Below are positions 1 through 6,435 of a DNA stretch of 11,740 bases, piece after piece (the first letter of the stretch is position 1; each line of letters opens with the position of its first letter). Made by a program: the position numbers and the translations under genes. Origin of the DNA: an uncultured bacterium (lineage in GTDB: Bacteria; Krumholzibacteriota; Krumholzibacteriia; LZORAL124-64-63). The notes under the pieces are model-generated. The model saw nothing but the letters and a program-made list of their open reading frames with translations, ran no database searches and was not told the origin of the DNA. The stretch is taken from the NCBI GenBank assembly GCA_903847545.1, contig CAINDZ010000369.1:1-11740 (forward strand), in the 5' to 3' direction.

Positions 1-1
1 G

Positions 2-130
2 AAGCCGGCCGTCGCGGGTGGCAAGCTCGTGAAGAACCCGTTCACCGGCGAGATGGTCAAGCAGAAGGCCCGCCCGGCGTCCCGCACGGTCCGCGTGCGC
101 CCGATGAAGGCCATCAAGGACATGCTGTAG
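2..130 (+). CDS. HU-family DNA-binding protein, C-terminal fragment
   Basis: This is the last 42 codons of a gene whose start lies before the window, ending in TAG. The visible residues include KNPFTGE and then a basic stretch ending in RPMKAIKDML. That matches the C-terminal arm and last helix of HU/IHF-type histone-like proteins (compare the usual NP.TG, then KPA, then a final KALKD-type ending). HU proteins bend and compact DNA in the nucleoid. It is followed 47 bases later by a strong terminator, so it is a separate transcription unit from the genes downstream. With only the tail visible, the exact HU subtype cannot be told. Confidence 0.7.
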   Translation, partial: KPAVAGGKLVKNPFTGEMVKQKARPASRTVRVRPMKAIKDML

Positions 131-177
131 TCGCTGCTTGCTGCGAAAACACCTGTTTTCCAGGCATTTGCGATGAC

Positions 178-220
178 AACGACCCCCGGCGCGCAGGCGT
201 TCGGGGGTCGTTGATTTTGG
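178..220 (+). terminator. Intrinsic terminator after the HU-type gene
   Basis: Perfect 11-bp inverted repeat: AACGACCCCCG (178-188) pairs with CGGGGGTCGTT (202-212), with a 13-nt loop, followed by GATTTTGG. It ends the HU-type transcript. A second, smaller inverted repeat, GAAAACA-CC-TGTTTTC (145-160), sits between the stop codon and this hairpin. Confidence 0.8.
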
Positions 221-458
221 CGGCGACCGCATCGCGCACGACAACGTTGCCTGCTTGCGCGCGGCGACGACATCATCGATGATGACGGCGCGAGCGTCGG
301 TCGCATCGTCGTCGCCTGCTCGCGCGAACGCGCAGGCGAACGACGGCACGAACAACGGCGCGGAAGATTGCGCGGTCGATGCGACGACCGACACCACACA
401 CCACGCAGGGAGCGACGACGCGCGACACGAGCGCGCCGGCGACGGGAGCCGCACCGCG
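221..458. other. Non-coding leader upstream of the Rrf2 regulator gene, with two inverted repeats
   Basis: No convincing gene was found in this 238-bp stretch. It holds a perfect 14-bp palindrome, CATCATCGATGATG (271-284), and an 8-bp inverted repeat, TCGCCTGC (312-319) with GCAGGCGA (332-339). An open frame runs through it into the regulator, but its translation is low-complexity (Ala, Thr, Asp, Ser) and unlike any Rrf2 N-terminus. The palindrome is a possible operator for autoregulation (inference). No clear -35/-10 pair was recognised. Confidence 0.4.
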
Positions 459-920
459 ATGATCTCGCGCAAGACGAAGTACGCGCTGCAGGCGCTCGGC
501 TGCCTGGCCGAAGGCGCCGCCGGCGAACCCATGCTCATCGCCGACCTGGCCGAGCGCGAGCGCATCCCGCGCAAGTACCTCGAGGCGATCCTCGTCGCGC
601 TCCGCAAGGGCGGCGTGCTCACCAGCCGCGCCGGTCGCGGCGGCGGCTACCAGCTGGCGGCGCCCCCGGCTGAGATCACCCTCGCACGTGTCATCACCAT
701 CCTCGACGGCGACCTCGCGCCGTTGCCGTGCCTGGCCGGCGACGCCCCCGCGCGTTGCGACGAGTGCGGCGACCTCGACACCTGCGGCACGCGCCTGGTG
801 ATGGCCGAGGTCATGCGCACGCTCAACGCGACGCTCGAGGGACTCACACTCGCGGACATCGTCGCGCGCTCGCGCGAGGCGCGCGAACGGCGGCGCGGCA
901 CGCCCGACTTCTCCATCTGA
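459..920 (+). CDS. Rrf2-family transcriptional regulator with a four-cysteine motif (probable Fe-S sensor)
   Basis: A 153-residue protein of typical Rrf2/IscR length. The N-terminus MISRKTKYALQAL, the winged-helix recognition segment around residues 36-50 (IPRKYLEAIL) and the wing GRGGGYQLA (59-67) are diagnostic. Residues 91-109 carry C-x8-C-x2-C-x5-C, in the place where IscR and NsrR bind an Fe-S cluster, so a cluster-sensing role is likely (inference). The ATG at 459 is preferred because GGGAG (444-448) precedes it by 10 bases and the family fold begins exactly there. An upstream in-frame ATG at 255 would add 68 low-complexity residues. The next gene, 97 bp downstream on the same strand, is cysK. 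CymR, an Rrf2 protein of Firmicutes, controls cysteine genes but is not a cysteine-ligated Fe-S protein, so this one may instead link Fe-S status to cysteine supply. Confidence 0.88.
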   Translation: MISRKTKYALQALGCLAEGAAGEPMLIADLAERERIPRKYLEAILVALRKGGVLTSRAGRGGGYQLAAPPAEITLARVITILDGDLAPLPCLAGDAPARCDECGDLDTCGTRLVMAEVMRTLNATLEGLTLADIVARSREARERRRGTPDFSI

Positions 921-970
921 ACTGCGCCGCCGCCAACCACGCCCGCCGGGGTGGCGGCCCGCATCAAATA

Positions 971-990
971 TGTCTACAATGTCTGTAGAG
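971..990 (+). promoter_or_regulatory. cysK promoter -10 region overlapped by a candidate Rrf2 operator
   Basis: An inverted repeat TCTACA-N5-TGTAGA (973-989) overlaps a -10-like TACAAT (975-980), and TGTCT is also directly repeated (971-975 and 980-984). The upstream DNA is very GC-rich and no good -35 box is visible. A dyad of this size over the -10 of a gene next to an Rrf2 regulator fits direct repression by that regulator. Assignment to this regulator is inference. Confidence 0.5.
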
Positions 991-1017
991 TTTTGGTGTT
1001 TTTCAGGAGGTCGTTAC

Positions 1018-1971
<954 letters not shown>

Positions 1972-1996
1972 CGGGCCCGCCCCATCTCCACGGGCG

Positions 1997-2024
1997 CCAT
2001 GCCCGCGCGGCATGGCGCCCATGC
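1997..2024. promoter_or_regulatory. Operator copy A (probable LysR-type regulator site) upstream of the ExtJ-like/ExtKL-like unit
   Basis: Three half-sites in the order CCATGC (1997-2002), N7, GCATGG (2010-2015), N3, CCATGC (2019-2024). The same 28-bp architecture recurs at 5001-5028 beside the lysR-type gene. This stretch also forms a 12-bp hairpin (1992-2003 with 2009-2020), just after the cysK stop, so it could serve as a cysK terminator too. However, no T-run follows, and the matched copy at 5001-5028 follows no gene, so the operator reading is favoured. Confidence 0.72.
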
Positions 2025-2034
2025 GAATCATTCA

Positions 2035-2064
2035 TTTAGAGGCCGCAATCGCGGCCCGTATCAT
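2035..2064 (+). promoter_or_regulatory. Candidate promoter for the ExtJ-like/ExtKL-like unit
   Basis: TTTAGA (2035-2040), 18 bp, then TATCAT (2059-2064). The -10 begins 62 bp after the first base of operator A. The equivalent distance at the extH promoter is 61 bp. The weak -35 is what is expected of an activator-dependent LysR-type promoter. The start point would be near 2071, about 100 bases before the first ATG. Confidence 0.55.
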
Positions 2065-2172
2065 CCTGCCTGAAGTCCGCCGACCGGACAGGCCCGTCGC
2101 CGATGTTGCGGCGCGGCCCACCCGCGCCGGCCACGGCGGCCGACCGACAACCTCCAGACCCGGGAGATCCGC

Positions 2173-2499
2173 ATGATCAGGCGCCTGGCGCTCGTCATCA
2201 TCCTGGCCACCGTCGCCGCAGCAACCGCCGCTGCGGCGCCGCTGGCCGGCAAGGTCCTCTCCACGTCCGGCGACACGCTGGTCGTGGTTGTGAATCTCGA
2301 CAAGGTGGAATGGGTCAAGGCCGGCGCCCCCGCGCGCGTGGTTGCGGTGGAAAAAAGCGCCCTGATCGGCAAGTGCATGATTGTCGGCGTGGCCGATTCG
2401 ACCGTCACGATGGTGGCGCCCAAGGCCAAGGCCAAGGCGCTCAAGCCCGGCGCGGGCGTGACGCTCGACAAGCCGAAGGCGGGAATGGCGGGCTGCTAG
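2173..2499 (+). CDS. extJ: Small secreted protein ending in Gly-Cys, ExtJ-like
   Basis: A 108-residue protein with a Sec signal peptide (IRRLALVIILATVAAATAAA, cleavage around residues 20-22) and an 85-residue mature domain. The mature part looks like a small beta-barrel: alternating hydrophobic strands with turns GD, AG and KPG, and a repeat-like KAKAK segment. It has two cysteines, C68 and C108, and C108 is the last residue, in MAGC. The start is ATG with GGGAG at 2162-2166. It lies in the same direction as the pentaheme cytochrome, 105 bp upstream. The size, the WVKAG turn, the position and the Gly-Cys end resemble what I recall of ExtJ of the Geobacter selenite/tellurite cluster. I am about half sure of that name. 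No catalytic function can be read from the sequence. Confidence 0.62.
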   Translation: MIRRLALVIILATVAAATAAAAPLAGKVLSTSGDTLVVVVNLDKVEWVKAGAPARVVAVEKSALIGKCMIVGVADSTVTMVAPKAKAKALKPGAGVTLDKPKAGMAGC

Positions 2500-2519
2500 C
2501 GAGTCGCAGCCGACGGGGG

Positions 2520-2553
2520 CCCCGCGCCGTGATCGACCTCCGATGGCGCGGGG
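2520..2553 (+). promoter_or_regulatory. Stem-loop between the ExtJ-like and ExtKL-like genes
   Basis: A perfect 9-bp stem, CCCCGCGCC (2520-2528) with GGCGCGGGG (2545-2553), with a further ATCG/CGAT pairing inside the loop. No T-run follows, so it is more likely an RNA-processing or partial-attenuation element setting the ratio of the two products than a full terminator (inference). Confidence 0.45.
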
Positions 2554-2604
2554 TCTCCGGACCACCGACCTCCCCCTCATGTCGTCCAACCCCGAGGCAA
2601 GCCG

Positions 2605-3945
2605 ATGAAAGCCAATCGCATCCTGCTGGCCATGGTGCTGTGCGCCGCCACCGCTGCGGGCGCGGCGCCGGGCGCCGGCGTCGGCCGCGACCAGACCCTG
2701 GCCGCGCTGCCCAAGGCCAACTCCATCGCGGAACTGGTGGCGCGCTACGATTCGCGATCCTGCATCGAGTGCCACCAGGAAGCCCACGACCAATGGGCCG
2801 AGTCGGTGCATGCTCGTTCGATCTTCGGCAATGGCCGCACGGCCTCCACGTTCCGCACGGCCATCACGAACGGACTCCTGGAATGGCAGGCCTCCGGCGT
2901 GAAGTCCGTGAAGGATGTCCGCGTCGAGCACCTGATGGGGTGCGCCAAGTGCCACCTGCCCCAGCTCGCCGACGCCACCGACAAGGTGGCCCAGGAGATC
3001 GTGCTGACGATCGACGCCTGGCGGGCAGCCATGAGCGAGGATGACGAGGCCGCCGCCGAGAAATACGCGGATGTCCTGCGGTCGCTGAACATCAATTGCC
3101 TGGTCTGCCACAACCGCAACGCGATCACCCACAAGTGGACGGACGGCTATCCGCGGCGCGACACGGTGTACGGCGTCGCGGGCAACGGCGAGCATCCGCA
3201 CGACAAGTTCGCCAGGGTCGCGCCGAGCCCGATCATGGGCGAGTCCATCCTTTGCGGGCAGTGCCACGGCCTGGGGCCCAACCTCGAGCTGGAGAATCCC
3301 ACCCAGTGCGCGACCGGCTACGGCAGCTACCTGTTCGCCTACGTGCCGGAGGGCGGCACGCAGACGTGCCAGGAATGCCACATGCGCGACTCGAAACTCG
3401 GGCACAACATCCAGGGTCCCCGCTCGAAGGCCATGTCCGACAATGCCGTCGAGATGCGGGTGGAGGCCGAAGCCATCGTCTGGCGGGATGTCACGACCAT
3501 GCGGCCGAAGGCGACCGTGAAGGTCGAACTGACCAACCGCAGCGGCCATGGCATTCCCGATGGCTGACCCACGCCCAACCGGCTGGTGCAGTCGGTATCG
3601 GCAGTCGACAAGGACGGAAACGAAGTCTTCACGCAGGACAGGACCTTCATGCCCGTGCCGCAGCGACTGGGCCGGGGCGACCGGATGGGCCGGGGCCCCT
3701 ACGAAAAGAGCGGCATGCTGCAGGACACCAGCCTGCCGCCCCTGCGCACGGTCACGACGGCGCTGGACATCTTCTTCCCGGTCGAGGAAGTCGACAAGGA
3801 CGGGGAGACCGTCCTGACGTACCCGAGCGACAGCCTGGACGTCACCGTCCGGCTCTGGTACCTGCCCTACGGGACGATGGACGACGATGCGGTCCTGTGG
3901 CGGGAGTTCACGAAGAAGGTCAGCTTCGACAGGAACGGCTGGTAG
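2605..3945 (+). CDS. extKL: Pentaheme c-type cytochrome with in-frame UGA, probable selenoprotein (ExtKL-like)
   Basis: Reading through the UGA at 3565-3567 gives a 446-residue protein; stopping there gives 320. Residues 1 to about 21 are a Sec signal peptide. Five CXXCH haem motifs start at residues 53, 113, 165, 217 and 255, so the protein is periplasmic or exported. The UGA is codon 321, in the context GHGIPDG-U-PTPNRLV. Both sides stay in one frame, and the downstream part continues as sensible protein to a TAG at 3943: a beta-rich domain with VDKDG repeated at about residues 332 and 396. GGU is in the loop of a 7-bp hairpin 17 nt after the UGA, which fits bacterial SECIS rules. Selenocysteine insertion is therefore favoured over a nonsense mutation. 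The start is ATG with GAGG at 2594-2597. In Geobacter the matching position holds genes named extK and extL, and an unrecognised Sec codon would explain such a split (from memory, unverified). Role: electron transfer, perhaps to or from a chalcogen oxyanion. Confidence 0.82.
3565..3567 (+). other. In-frame UGA, probable selenocysteine codon
   Basis: This TGA is the only interruption of the cytochrome frame between 2605 and 3943. It lies between GIPDG and PTPNR, where a cysteine (TGC or TGT, one base away) would be the natural equivalent. Recoding needs selA, selB, selC and selD elsewhere in the genome; none are in the window. Confidence 0.75.
3568..3598 (+). promoter_or_regulatory. Bacterial SECIS-like hairpin in the coding sequence
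   Basis: ACCGGCU (3578-3584) pairs with AGUCGGU (3590-3596): seven base pairs including one G-U. The apical loop is GGUGC (3585-3589). Seventeen nucleotides separate the UGA from the loop's first G. Known bacterial SECIS elements, such as that of E. coli fdhF, have a short stem, a G in the first two loop positions (often GGU) and a similar distance. The hairpin also encodes PNRLVQSV of the protein. Confidence 0.72.
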
Positions 3946-3969
3946 GCGTCCGGGCGAGCGGAGGCTTCA

Positions 3970-4002
3970 GGGAGGGGCGTCGCCTCGGCGACAGCCCCTC
4001 TC
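3970..4002. terminator. Bidirectional hairpin terminator between the cytochrome and lysR-type genes
   Basis: A long hairpin: outer arm 3970-3978 with 3994-4002 (GGGAGGGGC type, one G-U), a single bulged A, inner arm GTCGC (3979-3983) with GCGAC (3988-3992), and loop CTCG. It sits exactly between the TAG of the plus-strand cytochrome (3945) and the TAG of the minus-strand regulator (4008). No clear T-run on either side. Confidence 0.65.
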
Positions 4003-4007
4003 TCCAT

Positions 4008-4967
4008 CTAGTCGATCACGGGCAGGTTCGTCTCGTCGCCATGATGGGCACCCTCGAACATCGCCGGCACGGGCTGCCCCAGCGACTCGAAAAACGTCCC
4101 GATGAACCGGCGGGTCGCGGGCGTGTGCCGCGTGCGCGGGGACAGCAGCAGGGTGCGCGGCCGGTCATGTCCGAATCCCGCCACGCGATGCTCGCGCAGA
4201 AGCCCGTTGTCGATCTCGCGCCCTGCAAGGTCGCGCGAAACGAATCCGATGCCGTGCCCCGCCATTACCTGCCTGAGCACGCCGGTCAGGTCGTCGTAGT
4301 AGACGATGTTCGCGAACTCGTCGATGTCGCGTCCCATGCCCCGCAGGCGCCGCTTCAGGAAGCGATAGGCGCACCCGTTGTGGGTCTTGAGGAACAGCCT
4401 GTGCCCCATCAGTTCGCCGACGGTGACCTCGCCGTCCTCGAGGCCCAGGGCCGGCGAGCTGACGAACACCATCTCGTCGACCGGCAACTCGAACGCCTGG
4501 AACGGATGCTCGGCCAAGTCGTCGCAATGCTCGACGACCGCCACGTCGTAACGGCCCGAGGCAAGGCCGTCGAGGACGTCCTCCGGCATCTCGAAGACGA
4601 CGTTGAGGTCGAACTCGAGTCCGCGGCTGCCCACGTAGCGCTCGAAGACGTCCGGCAGGCGGCCCGTCCCGAAGCAGGGCGTGCAGCAGAACGAGAGTCG
4701 ATCACGGCCCGCGTGGGCGCCGACGACGACCTCCAACTCCCGCTCGATTTCTAGGATTTTCCGTGCGCGCTCGACGATGGCGCGACCGGCGGACGTCGGC
4801 TGCACCGATTCCTGCCCGCGATCGAGCAGCGACGCGCCGTAATGATCCTCGAGCTGGCGGATGCGACGGGAGACGGCCGACTGGGTCACGCACAGGCGCT
4901 CGGCGGCAGCCGTGAAGCTGCCGGTCTCGACGACCGCCACCAGGGTCCTGAAGAGCACGAGTTCCAT
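4008..4967 (-). CDS. LysR-family transcriptional regulator
   Basis: A 319-residue protein, a usual LTTR length. Residues 1-60 form the winged helix-turn-helix: FRTLVAVVETGSFTAAAERL, then TQSAVSRRIRQLE. A linker helix covers about 65-85, and the periplasmic-binding-like effector domain starts at about residue 90. That domain opens with an unusual cysteine cluster, FCCTPCFG (C94, C95, C98), and has further cysteines at 148 and 199, suggesting sensing of a thiol-reactive or redox signal (inference). The ATG at 4967 is preferred over a TTG at 4976, which has no ribosome site and adds only three residues. It is divergent from the rhodanese gene, with a 160-bp gap holding operator copy B, and convergent with the cytochrome gene. 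It is the likely activator of both plus-strand units and perhaps of the minus-strand operon, whose promoter lies outside the window. Confidence 0.92.
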   Translation of the reverse strand: MELVLFRTLVAVVETGSFTAAAERLCVTQSAVSRRIRQLEDHYGASLLDRGQESVQPTSAGRAIVERARKILEIERELEVVVGAHAGRDRLSFCCTPCFGTGRLPDVFERYVGSRGLEFDLNVVFEMPEDVLDGLASGRYDVAVVEHCDDLAEHPFQAFELPVDEMVFVSSPALGLEDGEVTVGELMGHRLFLKTHNGCAYRFLKRRLRGMGRDIDEFANIVYYDDLTGVLRQVMAGHGIGFVSRDLAGREIDNGLLREHRVAGFGHDRPRTLLLSPRTRHTPATRRFIGTFFESLGQPVPAMFEGAHHGDETNLPVID

Positions 4968-5000
4968 GGGCCCCAAGATATGCCGCGGACCGGCGTTCGT

Positions 5001-5028
5001 CCATGCCCCGCGCGCATGGGCGCCATGC
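5001..5028. promoter_or_regulatory. Operator copy B (probable LysR-type regulator site) between the lysR-type gene and extH
   Basis: CCATGC (5001-5006), N7, GCATGG (5014-5019), N3, CCATGC (5023-5028), identical in half-sites and spacing to 1997-2024. The inner 15-bp dyad GCATGG-GCG-CCATGC is, on the opposite strand, identical to that of copy A. The centre is about 60 bp before the expected extH start point, the usual LTTR activation position, and 34 bp ahead of the lysR-type ATG. Confidence 0.8.
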
Positions 5029-5039
5029 GGAACGGTTGT

Positions 5040-5067
5040 TTGACTTGCCGACCGCGAAATCTACCAT
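5040..5067 (+). promoter_or_regulatory. Candidate sigma-70 promoter for extH-extI
   Basis: TTGACT (5040-5045), 16 bp, then TACCAT (5062-5067), 12 bp after operator copy B. It predicts a 5' leader of about 55 bases before the extH ATG. The layout matches that of the promoter at 2035-2064. Confidence 0.6.
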
Positions 5068-5127
5068 CGCCGCAACGGGTTCTGTGCAGGAACACGAATT
5101 TCGCCGATTTGAAACAGGGAGGCACAC

Positions 5128-6369
5128 ATGCTCGAGCTGCTTGCTACGCGACGCAGGATGTCCCTGGGTCTGATCGCCCTCGTGGTGATCGGCTCCCTGG
5201 GCATCTGGGGATGCGCCGACCATCCCACCGAATACGAAAATCCGGACGCCAGCATCGTCACGACGAAGACCGAGACGGCGCTGATCGATGCCGCGACCCT
5301 GATGGGGTGGATCGACGAGGGCCGACTCAACAGCACGGACCCCGACAGCCGCGACAAGGTCGTCATCATCTCGGTGGCCACGTCGGCTGCGTATGCCACT
5401 GGGCACATCCCCGGCGCGCAGCTGTGGAACTACAGCACCGAAGTCTACCAGACGCGCCTCGAAGGCGTTGCCGCCGCGGGCACGATGGTGCTGAACGGCC
5501 CGGCGCTCGACACCTTCCTGAGCCGTGCCGGCATCGACGAGTACACGACCGTCGTGTTCACGACGGCCGACGACCTGAACAAGGCCACGCGCGGCTGGTG
5601 GACGCTGCGTTACTGGGGCTTCCCCAAGGAGCGGATCAAGGTCCTGCAGGGCGGCGACGCCGGCTGGACCGCGGCGGGTTACACGCTCGTGACAGAGGTT
5701 CCCACCATCACGTCTTCGGGCTTCAGCGTCCGCGAACTGGCCGCAACCAGCACGTTCCGCGGCGACCTTCGCGTCTCGATCGGCGAGGCCATCCGGGCCG
5801 TCGACGCCATCAACAGCGGCGCGACGCCCGACGTCAAGTGGCTGGACGTGCGTGGCGGCGTCGATCCTGTGGCCGGTGGCCGGATCCAGGTTGCCCAGCT
5901 CGATTCCTGGAACGCCTACTACGTGGCCGGCACGACGGCGACGCTGCAGCCCGTGCAGGACATGGTGGCCCACCTGGCCACCTTCGGCGTGACCGAGACC
6001 ACCCCGCTGACCTACGTCAACTGCCAGGGCGGCGTGAAGTGCACGGTGCCCTTCTTCATCCTGGACGGCATCCTCGGCTGGCCCGTGCAGTCGTACAACG
6101 GCTCGTGGGGCCAGTGGAGCGTGTACTCCAACGCCTCCATCGCGGCGGCCTGGAAGGTCGACGTGGTCTCCCCGGGCACCGCAATCCTGCGCAGCGCCGG
6201 CACCTGGACGGCCGGCACGCCGGCTATCGATCCCGTCTCCAACGGCTCGTACCCGATCACCGACATCCGCGCCAACCAGGTCGAGAACGAAGACGCCGCC
6301 TACTTCTCCAGCGGCGGCACGACCACCCCGCCGACCGGCGGCGGCGGTGGCGGCGGCAGCGGCTGCTGA
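5128..6369 (+). CDS. extH: Rhodanese-like lipoprotein ExtH (double rhodanese, Gly-rich C-terminus ending in Cys)
   Basis: A 413-residue protein. An N-terminal hydrophobic segment ends in GIWGC, giving a lipoprotein Cys at 29, so the protein is membrane-anchored. Two rhodanese folds follow. The first (about 50-195) has the family signature GHIPGA but TTADDLN where the catalytic loop should be, so it lacks the catalytic cysteine. The second (about 205-345) has VNCQGGVKC, keeping C299 and C305 in the active-site loop. The tail after residue 385 is a Thr/Pro and Gly-rich linker (seven Gly in a row) ending in SGC, a free C-terminal cysteine. The start is ATG with GGGAGG (5117-5122) five bases upstream. 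It lies directly upstream of the porin, as extH does beside extI in Geobacter. Likely role: sulfur- or selenium-transfer chemistry at the envelope during oxyanion reduction (family knowledge plus inference). Confidence 0.88.
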   Translation: MLELLATRRRMSLGLIALVVIGSLGIWGCADHPTEYENPDASIVTTKTETALIDAATLMGWIDEGRLNSTDPDSRDKVVIISVATSAAYATGHIPGAQLWNYSTEVYQTRLEGVAAAGTMVLNGPALDTFLSRAGIDEYTTVVFTTADDLNKATRGWWTLRYWGFPKERIKVLQGGDAGWTAAGYTLVTEVPTITSSGFSVRELAATSTFRGDLRVSIGEAIRAVDAINSGATPDVKWLDVRGGVDPVAGGRIQVAQLDSWNAYYVAGTTATLQPVQDMVAHLATFGVTETTPLTYVNCQGGVKCTVPFFILDGILGWPVQSYNGSWGQWSVYSNASIAAAWKVDVVSPGTAILRSAGTWTAGTPAIDPVSNGSYPITDIRANQVENEDAAYFSSGGTTTPPTGGGGGGGSGC

Positions 6370-6435
6370 CACGACGACACGGCATCACCCGCCCTTGACC
6401 GGGGCGGCCACGAAACCAGCAAGGAGAAGGAATAA

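Noticed and set aside
255..458. Extended N-terminus of the Rrf2 protein from an upstream ATG
   Set aside because: The extra 68 residues are low-complexity and outside the family fold. The internal ATG at 459 has a ribosome site and the exact family N-terminus.
970..1017. ATG start for cysK at 970
   Set aside because: It lies inside the promoter dyad and adds residues with no match to CysK. The GTG at 1018 has a perfect AGGAGG.
1992..2020. Hairpin read only as the cysK terminator
   Set aside because: No T-run follows, and the same half-sites with the same spacing recur at 5001-5028 where no gene ends. A dual role is not excluded.
2032..3549. Long minus-strand frame opposite the small protein and cytochrome genes (505 codons)
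   Set aside because: Rich in Arg, Gly and His with no domain, typical of antisense frames in GC-rich DNA, and opposite clear CXXCH coding sequence.
3565..3945. The TGA as a simple nonsense mutation, making the cytochrome gene a pseudogene
   Set aside because: The downstream frame stays open with good protein-like content and no further damage, and a SECIS-like hairpin with a GGU loop sits at the right distance. A sequencing error remains possible and is named as a refuting test.
3586..3945. Separate small gene starting at GTG 3586
   Set aside because: No ribosome site, no signal peptide, and the sequence continues the cytochrome's C-terminal domain in the same frame across the UGA.
4702..6372. 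Long minus-strand frame opposite extH (556 codons)
   Set aside because: Low-complexity Ala/Gly/Arg translation with no recognisable domain. The plus strand has the lipoprotein signal, rhodanese signature and ribosome site.
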